A DNA stretch of 64,000 bases from Limanda limanda. Taxonomy: Eukaryota > Chordata > Actinopteri > Pleuronectiformes > Pleuronectidae. The DNA is taken from NCBI RefSeq assembly GCF_963576545.1, contig NC_083639.1, forward strand, positions 21,608,118 to 21,672,117, in the 5' to 3' direction. The number at the start of each line of letters is the position of its first letter. Within the stretch, counting starts at the first letter, position 1. The notes beneath the pieces are model-generated. The model ran no database searches and was not told the DNA's origin. It worked only from the letters and a program-made list of their open reading frames with translations. Below are positions 1-22,929 of this stretch, piece after piece. A program made the translations under genes and the position numbers.

Positions 1-165
1 TACATCATTTTCCAGGGAATTATTCATGGACTTGATGAATACAATCCGAAATATTTATGGAATTGATATCTATGAGTGTGTGAAATTGAATGCGACTTGA
101 TTGAATCTTAGGGGGCTGTTGGCAGGGGTGTGTGCTCTTCTGAGTGCAATTCAATAGGTAGACAT
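1..165 (+). repeat. Dispersed teleost repeat, copy A (left end cut by window)
   Basis: This AT-rich segment resembles a second stretch at about 25385-25545. Both share the order 'attattcatg/ttttgatga', 'gatatctatgagtgtgtgaaatt', 'ctgattg', 'ctgttg', then a 'g(c/t)(a/g)ctc..ctgag' stretch. The likeness was seen by eye; I recall this as a frequent anonymous repeat in teleost genomes. No coding capacity is visible. Confidence 0.5.
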
Positions 166-2384
166 ATTGTTATGAATATACTGTTGTGGAGGTAGCTCAG
201 AGATCCTCTAGGTAACCAGGGAGTAGTTGGCCAATTACACTACCTGGATTCAAAAGGCACCAGGAGAGATTCCACAGAGAGAGAAGAAGAGACACACCAG
301 AGAGAGACACATGAGAGAGAGACACATGAGAGAGACAGATGGAAGACACACGAAGGAGACGTGTGAGGAGAAATACAAGGAACTGAAGAGGGAGACTGTT
401 AAGAGCTGAGAAGAAACTGCTGGCAAGTTTGTGTTTAGTGTTTTGAAATTTAGGTTTGGTTTGTCCGTGGCTACTGTTGTGACCCGGTGCCATCGTTTAT
501 TGCAACAAATCTATAGAGTGACTATATACAAAGGTGACATGACTAGAAGCATGATGATTCATAGATGAGACTGACTTGCAATTGGTCAGGGACGTGTAAC
601 TGCAATCACAAGTCTGCAAGATGACAGTGTTCGTATCCAGGATATTTTAGCTTCTTTTTGGAACAGTTGGAGGAAGCGGAGACACGTCAGACATATTTAT
701 TTTCTGTCTATGCTAAAACCCCTCAAACACTTCACAGCAATCCAACATTGTTGCCTTAAACAACTACATTAACACAGAGAACTATTAGATATTGAGCAAT
801 GAAGTCATGGAATCAAGTCTCTTGCAATCAGAAAGTATATAGTTAAAATTGTAGTTGTTCTTGAAGACATGTTTATTAGTGAGATTTATTGTCTTAGTTT
901 GACGTACTTCTATAATGTGTATGAGAGTATTCATTTTGGTGCTGTTGGGATGTATTGTAGTGGTTATGTATTGTGTGTCTTATTTTGATTATGAATGATT
1001 AGTATTGTCACTTCATAAAAGCATACTCACTTATGTGAGTGACTGAAAATGTCACATTCATTTTCTTTTGATAGAAAGCACAGAAATATCTCTAACATGG
1101 CTTTTGCTGATCAGGAAAACTCAACTGACAGACGCTGATAAATGTGTTTGATTTGGATGAGAGCTTTATCATTGTGCTATCAATCAGAGTTGTTTGTGCA
1201 GGGCCTCTGTATATGTGCATATAAACAGCTGGGGCTAATTTCCCTGTGGGTCATGTTTTTTAGCATGACAGTCTTAGTATTTACAGCTGGTGAAATAGAC
1301 CCTATAGCCATGTTGTGTAGGTGCATGTGCAGATGTCAGGTGTATGTGAGATTTCACGTCTGTGCTCTGTTCCCACCACTGGTGTCTTCAGTTTGCATTT
1401 CTAACTGTCTTATTTTAACTGTGTTTGCATACTCATGGACAGAATGTCTCTCTTCTAAAAAACATCTTCTACTACAGCAGCTTTGAGACTGACAGTTCAT
1501 TTCTGCTGAAAGAAGGTTTCAGTAAACTGAGGATCTGCTTGAGCTGATTTGAATTAATGTGATGAGTAATGTGACTCATATCGTCCACATGGTAAAAACC
1601 TTTGAAAGTTATTTAAGGAATTTGTGTATACAGTATTTTGTAAAGCAACTCTAGTTTGTTTTTATACCTTAAAATAGCAGCTTCAAAATCATTGGGATTG
1701 TGCACAAAATTAATACTGATCCACAGTGCACCCTGGACGCCTCGAACAGCACTATATAACTCTATGTATCCAACAACCAGAGTCAGCAGCTATAAGATAC
1801 AACTAATTCACCATTCTCAGTGTGAGCCACCAAAGAAACTGAACATTGTCAGAAACAAAGAAGAAAAGAAAAAGTGACCAAGGTAGAAACTGAACAGAAG
1901 TGAATATTGTAGCATCTCCCTCTTTGGCGAAAGCTTAAAGAGCCAAAGGATGCAGGAGGTAGCAGACCTGGCTTTGTTGTTATTGGACAGTCATAACTTT
2001 ATCTTTGTTATGTCTTTTGCTTTTCTGCTTGTACAACTTGCTAGATTATCATCAGAAGCCAGGTAAACCCACTTCGATAGGTTTAGCAAGTAAGCCAGAT
2101 AATATCGATATGATTTGATACACATTATGTTCAGACATAAACTAGTTGCATGCTGTGTTAGATTGTTAGATTGTATGCTACTGTTATACTCTGTGTAAAT
2201 AATGTTTTCTCCCTGGTGTTACTGTTTTACATGCTGGCCAGGTTTAACTGGAAGGTTACAAAAACATTTCAATGTGATTTGTTGTACATCGGGGTGGTTA
2301 GTCAGGCTCATACCGCATCGTATTTACAAACGTGAATTATGTATCCCACCTGTAGGGGAGCGAGCCTGATTTTTTATATTATTA
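166..2384. other. Non-genic stretch, nothing recognised
   Basis: This is AT-rich sequence with scattered stops in all frames. Open frames are short and look like no protein family I know. A purine-rich block of (GA)n and GAGAGACAC motifs lies near 270-360. It may lie beyond the 3' end of a gene to the left, but nothing shows this. Confidence 0.4.
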
Positions 2385-2482
2385 TTTATTTTTAAAGCAC
2401 AGTATTTGTAGCATAAGACACAGTAAGAATTCCATTGTACAGGACTGTATATATGACAAATAAAACAGTTTTAACTTTGAGA
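2385..2482 (+). repeat. LINE 3' tail (L2/CR1-like)
   Basis: The segment carries 'aagaattccattgtacaggactgtatatatgacaaataaa'-type sequence, the conserved 3' end typical of vertebrate L2/CR1 LINEs and the SINEs that borrow it. No reverse transcriptase is left next to it, so this is a 5'-truncated copy. A related tail lies near 44100-44210. Confidence 0.5.
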
Positions 2483-2506
2483 GCAAATCATCTTGACAAC
2501 ACAAGG

Positions 2507-2889
2507 CTAATTTATGGTGCCCCAAAAGTCAAGTGAAGGTGAGGGTAGATAAACTGTGTCGAGTAAGATACTAACTATATCATTGTTGTTGGTCGCAGTT
2601 GGTCTATGATTAATGTACGCTTTGAGCCACCCCAGATGCCAAATGATATGTGGATCCACTCCATCAGCACCATCCCCACTCCACTTGCTGACAGCCTTGT
2701 TGTGCTCCTGAACGAAGCAGTCTTGCACGGCCTTCCACCCCCCTTCGTCACCGTCCAACTCGTAACTAACTCCCATCCGATCTCCTCCCAACTGTTCTGA
2801 ACCTTTTGTTTGTCCCTGAGGCCAGGTGAATTGACATTGTGTAGATTACGTACCAACTCATATAATCTCTCCTCGGAAATTTCTGCCAT
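2507..2889 (-). pseudogene. Broken MADF/Myb-like domain relic, probably transposon-derived
   Basis: Two overlapping minus-strand frames together look like one MADF (Myb/SANT-like) DNA-binding domain. The first runs from 2889 and starts MAEISEERLYELVRNLH, with conserved Trp in SWEEIGWEL. The second frame then carries GWKAVQDCFVQE and ends LGWLKAYINHRPTATN, the usual end of such domains. The switch of frame near 2750 shows at least one frameshift, so no full domain can be made. In fish, many such genes belong to PIF/Harbinger transposons, which encode a MADF-type protein next to the transposase. No transposase is seen here. The assignment is from pattern memory and is moderate. Confidence 0.5.
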
Positions 2890-5539
2890 TTTAAAGGTTC
2901 TTCTTTGTGTCTACAGACATCCAGTGGTGTCTCTAACTTCAACTATTGGCAACACGCCCCCAACAATTTTCAGTGGAACTGCTCCGTATCTCTGAAAACA
3001 TACAAAATATATATCAATTTAATGCAGAGTACGGACAGAAGGCTCGCCTGTATCCGTATTTTTGACCTGTTCAGGGTGGGCCCAACCCCTGTGAACCCTC
3101 ACGGCTAAGTGGTCAAGCAAATTTATGGATCTCCTGATACAGTGACTGGCTGAGCAACATTAGGGCTTGTGAAATGAGGTCTCGATCTACATCTACACAT
3201 ACCTAACAGTCTTTTTTCAACTTAGAAACCACAGGACACCATCATGAAATCATGTGGTAATGGAATGAATAGTTTTTCATTTTGATTTAGATTTTTTTCA
3301 AAGGGGAGCACAGGACAAGTGATTTACAGACTAGATGTGTACTGAATGTTTCACCAGACCACACTAAAAGGGCTATTTATTTGAGTTAGACTTTATACTT
3401 GAAGGAATCTTTTAAACACACAACGCTGTGTTCATACAGATAAAAGTTAACCCTGAATAACAAGGTCATTAGTAAAGGATCGTCAAAACAAAAGAAAAAA
3501 AAAAAAAAAAAAGAAGAAAATTCAAGTGTTGATGTCAGTTGTAGCAGTGGTACAAGTTAACTTTGTGAGTTCACCTCTGAGAATGGGCCACAGTCCAGTG
3601 GAGCAGAAGTGGAATTCCACGTCTGCAATTATTGAACAACAGGGTGCAAAACAAGCATTTCAACTGGGAAGAAGGAACGAGCGGGCTAAAAAGTAAGGCA
3701 TGTGTGAAAAGTTAGGAAACACCTGACAAAGCACTGACTCAGCCAAATCCCTTTTTTTTTTAATCGCTGTTTGCTTTATTCTAAAAGAAACAGACAGGGG
3801 AATACTGTAAATGAGATAATACACAACATGGAGGAGGTAAATATTAGAGACAGGAATGGCAAGGTAAATAAATGCAGGCATCAGAAGGGTATTTGAACAC
3901 TCAGCAAACTGGCGTTCCTTAGTACAGGAGACAGCACACAGTACAGTATATCCTCTTGAGCCAAAAATACAACGACTCCGCCATTCACACAAAATCATAT
4001 TGGCACTTAACAAAACAAAATGAATGTGCTTGATATATCCTCAATCCAGGCTACTTGGAAACAGGCACAAAGCTTCTTACAAACAGTGCACACGGCCTTA
4101 TCTATAGCAATGTATGTCATTGTTGTTTCATCAGTGGTATTTTATGGTAGCTTCACATTCATTTTCAGAAATCCAACAACAGAAAAAAAAGTGTACAGAT
4201 CTGATGGCAGAGGAGCTATGGATACACATCCCTCAGATGGGATGGGAGACTAGGAAGAATTCAAACATACAAGTGCACAAACATGTGTTATAAGGCACTG
4301 TAGTAAAACATTATATATGTAGTAAAAAACAAAAAGGAAGAATAGAATAGGTGGTATATACACCTGGGCATTTTAACATATTATAGAAAACATACCCTGA
4401 ATGCTCTCTCTCCCAAAGTCAGCAAAACAGACAAAACAAGGATATCATCTTTTTTATTCCCTCTGAAACAACTATTTCATTTAAACCTCTCAAAAACAAT
4501 TTATTTTACTTGAACGAAGACTAAAGTTAATGTTGCCACAATATACTTGAATATACTTGAGTGTTGTCTGTTTTGAATACCTCAGTGAGAGGGTTTTGTC
4601 TGTTGACAGTATCTAAACCATGGAAAGGCCAGAAGACTCTCCCAAACTACAAGTACTGCTCCCTTTTCTCTGGTGGGGTACTTTTAACATTTGGTCTGCA
4701 ATTCAAAAGGGAAAAAAAGACACATTTCAGTCAAAATACAGTCACAGAGAAAACTAAATAAACCCAAACACATTTACAAAAACACCCAGAGGTCATAGGA
4801 TATCAGCGAAATCATCAATCAGCGATCATCATTCAAACCCTCATTGTTAACTTTCAGCTGATAATGGGGAGGGGGGCAGGTGGGGGGGTGTTTAAAAGCT
4901 GAGATGAAGGAGGAGGCCAACACATTTCTTAAAGAAAAGATCTGATCGGAGAAGAGTCCATATTTACAGAAAAGGCTCAGACGGTAAGAGAAAACGGGAG
5001 AAGGCAGTTCATCTGAGTTCCCATTCAAACTGATATAACACAGAGGAAAGGGAAATATTCTTCTACAAGAGGTCCAAATTGGGTCTAAGAGGTAACGGGA
5101 TAAAAAAGGGAAGACAGTGCTTGGACAGTCGGACAGTCCTGGATAAAAAGGCGGGGGCTGATCATTCAGGGAAACTAGTTTCACTCAACAAGTCTGCCCT
5201 GAATTAGAGGAGAGAAGAAGACAGTAGGAGAACAGGATTAGAGGACAGGAGGGGAAATAAGACACACATCAAGATCTATCAGATTCTCACAAAAGCTATG
5301 AAGTGTTAGAAAGACGAAAGTGAGATGCTTGATGACAATAAAGATGTTGGAAAAAGGAGGGCAAGTCAATGAGGAGGAGCATGGGAGATGATGCTACATA
5401 TCAGCTGGCTTCGAATTGATGCGTTAAAGAGACGTGCTACATGTAGGCTACCAAATGGTTCATTGTTCACTGATGGACTTATGAAGGTAACACACAACAC
5501 ATCAACTCATATTTCTCTGGGTGAACTTAAGTTAGCTGC
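2890..5539. other. Non-genic stretch
   Basis: No exon is supported. The sequence is AT-rich with a homopolymer A run near 3490-3512 and a T run near 3751-3761. Several short open frames near 3660-5184 look like no protein known to me. The stretch could include 3' UTR of a minus-strand gene ending to the left, but I cannot show it. Confidence 0.35.
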
Positions 5540-5700
5540 TAGCTCATCAATTATTTCTTGCAAGAGTTAACATTTTTGGGGAAATACAGTTTCTCACACT
5601 CACCTTCTTACAGAGAGATGAGTTAAGCTTAGCTTAGCATAAATGGTGTAGCAGTGTGAAATTAGTTTGGTAACAAAGTAACAAAATCTTGCTACTAACA
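5540..5700. repeat. Dispersed repeat with 'TTAGCTTAGC' core
   Basis: The segment contains 'gttaagcttagcttagcataaa' after a 'ggggaaatac' stretch. A related sequence with 'attagcttagcttagcacaaagactggaa' lies near 32385-32540. This motif is familiar from a common anonymous teleost repeat. The boundaries are approximate. Confidence 0.45.
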
Positions 5701-5844
5701 ACACTAAACCTAATTTAGTTTGGTATTTATAATTGTATATCTTACTTGTATTTTAGTCTTTTATGAGAATAAAGGCAAAATCTAACAAGAATAGCGTTGC
5801 AATTTTACAGTGAATAAAGTCGTTGCTGCTTATTTCCTGAAAAA

Positions 5845-5965
5845 ATACGTTTTCTTTATTCTCATAAAATTACCACTAAGTCTCACAAAATTATAATTTT
5901 ATTCTTGTAATACTACGATTTTATTCTTGTAATACTACGATTTTATTCTTTTAATATTACGGCTT
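5845..5965. repeat. 22-bp tandem repeat
   Basis: The unit is about 'attttattcttgtaatactacg'. Two near-perfect units sit at about 5898-5942, followed by one diverged unit (ttttaatattacgg), with older copies before them (tttattctcataaaattac). It is a short AT-rich array with no gene association. Confidence 0.6.
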
Positions 5966-7419
5966 AATTCTCAACATCAATTTATTTTGTGTTCAACATG
6001 ACCCTAGTAGTGTAGTAATATCCAACTACTCATGTAACTCTCATTAATAATTTGAACAAGTACTATTCTTTTAGATGTAACCTATAGTTTTTTTGTCTTT
6101 GGACACATCGTTAGAGGCAGTTCAATCAGACTTGTTGTTGAGCAATCCCCATTCAAAACACAGCTGCTCCTGACAGAACAGTGACTCCTTGCATCCCCTT
6201 TTATTTAAAGGGCAAAAGGAATTTCCTATAGACCTAACCCCCCCTCGGCCAATCTGACCATAATAGAGCACTCGACAAACAAGTGTCTACCAGGAAGAGA
6301 GGCCATATGAATGGGAAACGGGGGGACTGGGACCTGTTCTAAGAAAAGTAATTGGCTTTATTATCTGGAACAGTGATGGAGCAGCTCTTTTGGAAACACA
6401 AATGGGGGCAATGTGATGTGGGAACATCAATGGGGAACTCAAGGGCCATTATAGACTGTTGTTAGGATTTACAGGCTTTTATGTGAGGCAGATTTCAAAA
6501 TTGCTGCAGTTATCTATTGTAATGTATTCCCATGGAGCAGTCAATGGTTTGTAAAGCGCATGTATGAAGTTAAATATGACGTGATATTTATTTACTGTGT
6601 TTTCAGGGTCACATTAGCTTATGGTCTACTGTAAAGTAATGTGTTATACTATACTAGGGCTTTAGCTTATGATACCTGTTCAATGAGAAGTCTATGAAAC
6701 AGCTTAGTAGATAAGTATGGTTATACATGAGATTATAAAATAAAGGAGTGTGTGGATCTGGAATAATACTGTTAGTTCATGCATGGAGCAGGATGATATG
6801 TGTCAATTATTTAATTAAACAGATTGAAATAATATTAAACAACATTCATACTTGGTACGATCTAAGCAGACGCCTTTTTACTAACAATCACCACTGCTGC
6901 AGTTCAGATTGTGTCTCCTGTAGCTCACACCAGTGCCTGTTGTGGCTGACAAAAAAAACTACCTTTCAATTAATTAAGTTGCTCATCTGCTATACGAAAT
7001 GGCTGCCTGAGGACTTAACTACATAATGTAGGACAATGCACACATAATTTATTGAAGCTTATTTTTGGTTTATCACACGTAGTCAAGCATAAACTTTCTT
7101 CATCATGGGAACTGTCCTGTTTTTCCGGTCGCGATCAAACAAGGTAACCTCTGTTCTTTTTCTCCCAACAGAGGAGCTGCAGAGTAACTTTTCTAAGTTT
7201 CTGCTCAGTGATTTGACGCTCTGAACACAACCTACCTGCAACAGTGGAGTGTTAACAAGCAAAGCTATATTGAGGCAAACACAGATGCAGCTCCAACCAG
7301 GAAGCATCGGACATGCTGATAAAGGTTCAGAGTGTCTTACAGTACTTCTATTTCTCCGTATCCATTCCCTCTAGGTATGTCTGCTGTGATTCCCCTCTTA
7401 GTTTACTTTTGGATTCACT
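5966..7419. other. Non-genic stretch
   Basis: I see no exon, RNA gene or clear repeat. There is one run of C (6239-6244) and otherwise ordinary AT-rich spacer. Confidence 0.4.
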
Positions 7420-7423
7420 TTAA

Positions 7424-7965
7424 AGGTCCCATATAATAGAAAGTGAGATTTTCATATATTTTCTTATAATTGAGCAGCTCTAGATGCCGTAAAAATAGTG
7501 TGAAAGTATCATAATATTTAATCCGCAGAGAAATGTACACAGCCTGTATTCAGAAACTGCCTTAAAATGAGCCGTTTGAACTTCTTTAAGTTTGGATGTC
7601 ACAGTTAAACAGTCACTGCCCTTAGCCAACGTCAAACTTTTTCTTAGTTAACAACACAAGTAGTCAATCAGTCACTGAGCTAGCTGATACAAATCTGACA
7701 AATGAGGAGGAAATGCTGCACAATCATTGGATGTGAAGAATCCAGTATTCTTCACATCCAATCTTCTGAAGGACCATATTATTAGAGACCACTAATATTT
7801 TACTCTTCTGAAATTTTTTGTCCGAATTTGACCTGTTGATATCTTCGGCTCATTTCAGCACTAACTGACTATCGCTAAGATAGAGATAATAAAAAAATAT
7901 TTTGATGTGGTTAAAATAAATATACTCATATATTCTCATGGATATACATGTAAAATATGAGACCT
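7424..7965. mobile_element. piggyBac-like MITE flanked by TTAA
   Basis: The element starts AGGTCCCATAT after TTAA (7420-7423) and ends ATATGAGACCT before TTAA (7966-7969). The ends are inverted copies with one or two mismatches. TTAA target duplication plus AGGT(C/T)CCATA ends fit the piggyBac-type non-autonomous elements common in fish. No transposase frame is present. A perfect 16-bp hairpin lies inside at 7726-7762. Confidence 0.7.
7726..7762. repeat. Perfect inverted repeat, 16-bp arms, 5-nt loop
   Basis: Arm 7726-7741 (attggatgtgaagaat) is the exact reverse complement of 7747-7762, with loop ccagt. It lies inside the MITE at 7424-7965, so it is most likely part of that element's own structure or a small internal rearrangement. 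Confidence 0.9.
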
Positions 7966-8368
7966 TTAAACGTAGCTTTGCTGCTTCAAGATAAAACACT
8001 TTGAATCAGTAAATTTGTTTCTATTTTGTGAGGGGTCAGATTTAATCAGCTTGAGTAATGACATGAAAGCAAACAAAGTTTCTGTTAATAAAACAAGCTG
8101 ATCATTATTCACAATATGTGAACTGGATACGTTTTCTCAGTCAGAAGAATACATTGAGGCAATGTGCTTGTTTGTAATACTGTATGTTAGATGTAGAAGT
8201 GCCTGTTTCTGTTAATGACTCCCAGTGTGTGAGTAGTAAATGATCGCAGCCATGAATGCATGATAGTCTTTTGGTTTTGTTTTGGCTGCACAATCTGATA
8301 ATAAAGGGGGCTGGTGCCAAGTGTGTCCTCTGCTCTCTGTTTGGATGGCTACTAGAAGGGGGTGGGGT

Positions 8369-17547
<9,179 letters not shown>

Positions 17548-17558
17548 ACACACACACA

Positions 17559-17648
<90 letters not shown>
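17548..17648. repeat. (AC)n microsatellite, about 100 bp
   Basis: An almost pure AC run with a single interruption (ATAC near 17565). It generates spurious Thr-His and Val-Cys open frames on both strands. Confidence 0.97.
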
Positions 17649-17654
<6 letters not shown>

Positions 17655-20600
17655 GACATGGTACATAGAGGTCTAAACATGGTTCAAACTATTTTTATTC
17701 TCAGCTACACTCCTCTCATAGGTTTGAATGTTAAGGGGGTGTTCGGGGAGCATAGCTGTTATGCATTGAGGTTTGCATTGTCTAATGAGGGGCTTCACGT
17801 ATGGGGTGAGTTGTGGTCTGATCGTGGAGGTCAGCTGAGTGCGGGAGGCGAGAGGAGATGAAAGAGAGAGAAAACAAGTGCTCAGGTCCAGTCTGGTGGA
17901 CGGAGGGCTGGGGTGGGGGCTTCAACAGGGCTTATGGAGTTTCTTTCTGATTTTGAATCATAACAACAATCTGCCAATGGTGGGTTTAAAGCAGCAAGTG
18001 TTAAAAAACTCAATGAGCAATGTTATGAGTGTCAAACAAGTTTAGATGAATACAATAGTTCATAAGGTCAAGAACTTTGGCAAAGTTGAATAAAAAGAAA
18101 ACTTTCAAAATTAACAAGAAAGTAACACTGACATTAAAGCTGGACAAACACGTTTAGAAATGTAACTTACACTGCATGAGTCTACAAATAGTCTCAAAGG
18201 CAAAGCCATGATTTACAGGTAACACTCACACAGAACAGTCTGTCAAGCTGCGACCTGGCTGCTCAAACCGGCTAACCCATCGGCCCCTCGAGACCAGTTT
18301 GACTATTGTCAATGGAAAAGTCAAAGTCTGTTTTCCTTTCACAATGCTTACAAGGGAGAAACCTTTGCCTTGACCATATCTGCGGTCTGTCGAAAAGTCA
18401 AAAAGAAGATGCCCCAACACTTCTCTTGACATTGAAGCTTGACCAGTCTGGCTTTGCCGAATCACCTGCTTTTGTTTCAATTGTGTTTCAACATGTAGTG
18501 CAGACATAGCTCATGACTATGCTTCAATTGTGCGATAGCCTGAAGACAGCCAACCAAAGTTTCTGAAATGTCAGAAATCAATTTGATTGTCCGGGGCACC
18601 TTGGGCTGGAGCACCTTATTAATCCGCGAAGAATTTTGCTTTGACTCAAAACTGATTCATGTGTCTCAGAAATTTGGCTGAAAACCGGTTTAAAAACATA
18701 CAGGGAATTGTCGACTTAAATGGGACAGGAGGTGAGTCACAGTCCTTCATGTGTAAAGGTTACACACTCCATCAGATTACTTCTGCCTTTGCTTCTCAGA
18801 GACAACAGATTTTTTTTCAACTGAATACAATTTCTTTATCCAATTTAACAGTCAACAAAGACATTTCAGACGAGGTATAAACATTATAAACTGTATAAAC
18901 ATTTCCTGGCAACAACAGGACTTCAAACTTCCTTCCAATGGAATCTCCGCCATTGATAGATTTGTCCACAAGGGTAAAGCAAACCCATACATGTTTCACG
19001 TTTAGTTTGATTTTGGTTAACTTTGTTTTCCAAATTTGTGATGCTTACCAGCAGTTAGTCATGTTGACAGTGCAGACCATGTGCTATATTAAGGAGAACT
19101 GGCCAATGTGTTCAATGGTGGCGCCTCATAAGTTGCTCACTTGATGCCTACACTGAACACTCTCCGCCATGTATCTGAAGAGTAGAGTCTTTCTGACTTC
19201 CCTTGGCTCTTCTTGACAAAATTTTAACTCAAACTTAAACCTGATAGTTTGTATAAGATGGATTGTGGTGTGGCTGTTTGTTTTCATACTTTATATATGA
19301 CGCATGTTGCTATTTCTATGTCTTGTGCCATGAGATATTTTGTTGCTGTGCTCAAATTGTTAAAATTGTAGTAATTCTGGTGTGTATAAGTGTTACTCTG
19401 GGTAATCCAGACTGTCATTGTTTACAGTTTGCATAGGTAGCAATCTTGGAGCTCATCTGCAATCATCTGATGACAAATAAATCTCTGGCAAAGCAAATAT
19501 TTTGAGGCTTACAGTGTAGACGGTAGATATCCAGGCCAAGATTCTAGTCTTCGTCTGCCGTACAATGTTTACAGTGCAACCAACAACGTGGAGTCGAGAG
19601 ACAACGTCTACAATGGTACTTTTTGTAGGTGTTGTAGGTCCAGACAATATTTTGACAAATTTGTATTAACAGTTAAATGTATATGAATGCTAATAAATTA
19701 AAAAGCCAACACCCAATGCATTTAAGTCAATGGGTTTCTGTCTCTTTTGCTCTTTACACAAACTGTTTACCTGTCGGTTACCAAAGCATGCTCAAAAATG
19801 ATTGGTTGACTGAGAAAAAAACCATAAAGCTTCTGCCCCCAAAATCTTGCCCCTCCTCTAAAGATTCTGAATATTCATACATACATGCAGAATTTGTTTC
19901 TGATTATAGGTACTATAGTAGGTACTATGTTAGGATTTGGGTAAACCCTTCTCTTTTTAGTTGATAATAAAACTCAACTCTCAGTGAAACAGTTCTCTGC
20001 ATCATTATGTTGCCTTGACTTTACTTGTTGATATAACTGATAAGTTACTTTGGCTAAAAGAAACAGAGGACAATTTTTTATGAACAACTTACTAGAAGTG
20101 AACAAATATTGATGTTGGTGTATATATTGCAATTCAAAAAGTCCATCATCTTGTCTGACTCTGACCCCCTGCCCTGTCAGTGTGGGCTCCACCACCATTA
20201 CCTATGTGGATCCACCCTTTCACTGCCCTTATCTCTCTGATGCAATGCTCCCCTGACAGGAAACCAGCCCCATACCCATGCACGCACAATTAAAGCATCA
20301 GGGGCCCATCAGATTAGCCTTTGTTGTCAGGGTTACTGTGAGACACATGTGGACATGTAAACAGTATTGGGGGGAATTATGTAACACAACAGGCAGGTTG
20401 TGGATTAGTCTTTTTGAAGAAACATTGGGATTATTCAGTGAAGCTGCCTCACTTTGATGTCACATGAAGCACATTTGTAAATAGTCATACATCTGGAAGA
20501 TACTGTATAATTGATATGACTCGGGATGCAAGTTAGCACTATTCCCAGAGACCTGGTGCTCTCCAGCAAACTATAATTACAGTAGGTTAAGCCTTTCCTG

Positions 20601-22929
20601 TTAATGTTTTCCACATGAGAAGGTGCTGTCTGAATGAATGCTAACTAAGCACAGGAATGAATAATGTATGGCTGCGGCCTGAAGAGAGCTCCTCTGGTCC
20701 AGCTCGAGTGGCCCTGAAGAGACTGTTGGCTCTGCTCATTAAGGAGCTGAACAGGACGTCTTTTCCCCAGAGTAGACAGAAGTATCAAGTGCTGTGACAT
20801 AGAAAAAACAACAGGGTGGAGGAAAAAACAGTTTGAGAGTTAAATGTTTGGCAAGGTTATTGTTGTTGACTGACGTCCTAATTGCTTTGATTATGTCATT
20901 TTGGACACTTCAGTCGTAAAACTACTGTGAGAAGTTTTCACAAATGCTCCTCAGTGGTGAATATTTAATTACACACAGACGCAGCGCATTCTACGAATTC
21001 TTCTTATCCGCTGTTTGCTAAACTCACTGTGGTCAGACTTGCTTTCATGCCCGGCTTCAGTTCAGCTGTTGGGTCAGCGCCTTCTGGTGATGGTGGTCGT
21101 GAAGCGTGCAATTGCCTCGGGAGGGGTGGGAGGAGGCCCTTCCTTTCTCCCTCCTCTCCACCCAGCAACCCTGCAACCTGCTTATCCCCCTCTACCTATC
21201 CATCTTTTCATTCCTCGTCTTCCTTACAGCCCTCACCAGAGGATGCATGGTTCATCGGGTGCCATCAGTTACTCCCTCTCTCCATCGACTCTCCCCACCT
21301 CTCACCTCTCTCCCTCTCCCCATATTTTCCAGACCCCTGCCGCACTAAGCTGAGCTTAAGAGTCAGCTGAGCTGATCAAAGACCGTAGCCATGTAGTGGC
21401 TAACAAGAGGCGAGAGTTCCCAACGACACAGGACCTCCCAGTGGCTCCATCGTCACAGACCTACTGTAACTAGAATGGACGTGGACGGACGGAAGCAGAT
21501 TATACACACTGTCTGTGTGACTGCATGAGCAGCCGGCTGATAGATGTACACAGATGGTAATCTGTTTTCCTGAGAAAACATAATGTTTTCTTGTGGCGGC
21601 CGATCTCAGGAGCATGGGATTATTTTGCCAATTTAAAGTCTACAGAGAGCGACACCCTCCAGTTACCCAGCATCCCCGAAGTATAGGAAAGGCCCAGGTC
21701 TTTTTCCCACCACTCTCTTCTCTCCCACCCCCACCACCCCCTCCTTCTTTTCCATCTACCACTCTCCTTGTCACATCGGCCCTTTCCATTTGCCCCTACA
21801 TGCTCTGGCACTCTTCTTATTGCTCTAATTAGCCTTAGCAGGTTTTCCCTCTTCCTCCTTCCTTTGTTCCCCATTTCTTCTTTTGTCCTCCACGACCTTT
21901 TTTCTCTCTTTTCCTTCGTATGTGTTTTACAGTGCTAACTGTAGGCTTGCTACAGACCACTGGATACCCCCAGCAGGAATTAAACCACACTTAGAAAATG
22001 ATGTATTTTTTCTGTATTAGTGAAAAAGGCAACACTCTGTATATGAATATCATAATATTTGATCTGGAAGGACTGGTCCGCACTTTTCAGTGTGTCTATG
22101 TGATTTCTTAATCCTTATTCAGTCTCTGATTTGTTGTTAGTTAACTAGGTTGTTATTGTATAATAACAATAACCATCACACTAATTGTGAGTGTTTAAGG
22201 TAGCGCTGTTTGCTGTCTTCTATTATTCACAACTTCCTTACAATAAGTTAGATAAATTAAGTAAGTAATTAGTTATTATTGGATGAGTTGACTAGTCACA
22301 GTAAGTAACTTATCCTGCTGAATATTGGCAAATTCATTCTCTCTTGTTGAATTAGTTTTATCTCATATATTTGCATGATCTTTAACTACAATCTGTCACC
22401 ATGATACCTGTTTTAGTTTTTAAATTATATATAAAAAAAAAATTTGACTTAAAGTAAAGAGAAAATCATCATTCTGTCGACATACTTTATAACAGAATGA
22501 ATGTGAACATGAGAAAAAAATCTTACAAAAGATAAAACTCCAGGTAGTCCTCCTGGCTTCTCAGCTGAGAAATGCATCTTCCATACTTAGAGTGAGTTTG
22601 TTCATACTGGGCAAGTTGACCTTGAGTTAAAGAGCAAAGAGAAAGACAAGTCTCAACACTAAGGATACTTGTGCAGTGCCCATTCTAAACCTGCCTGTTT
22701 GGAATGGACTGTTTGCTTGTCCTGTGCTAAAGCTCCAGAGCTACTTCAGAATGATTCCTAGTCATAATTGAGGCCTCCTTAAACAGTTCTACAATATACA
22801 GACACTTTATATTGTTTGTTTGCTGGGCATTGTGTGCAGAGTGAAGTAAGACAACTTTCGTTTCATCCTACCTGGTATATCTGCAGTGATTAGTTAAAAG
22901 TCAATGATTTTCAGAAAATGAATTAGCTT
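17649..22929. other. Intergenic spacer, nothing recognised
   Basis: No supported exon. The sequence is AT-rich unique-looking spacer with a pyrimidine-rich block at about 21130-21350 and another at 21700-21910. Regulatory elements of cldn19 or p3h1 could be here, but none can be read. Confidence 0.4.

Noticed and set aside
3660..5184. Possible coding exons (117-aa and 121-aa frames on the minus strand)
   Set aside because: No protein family likeness, no consistent splice sites, and AT-rich homopolymers within. At most UTR of an unseen gene.
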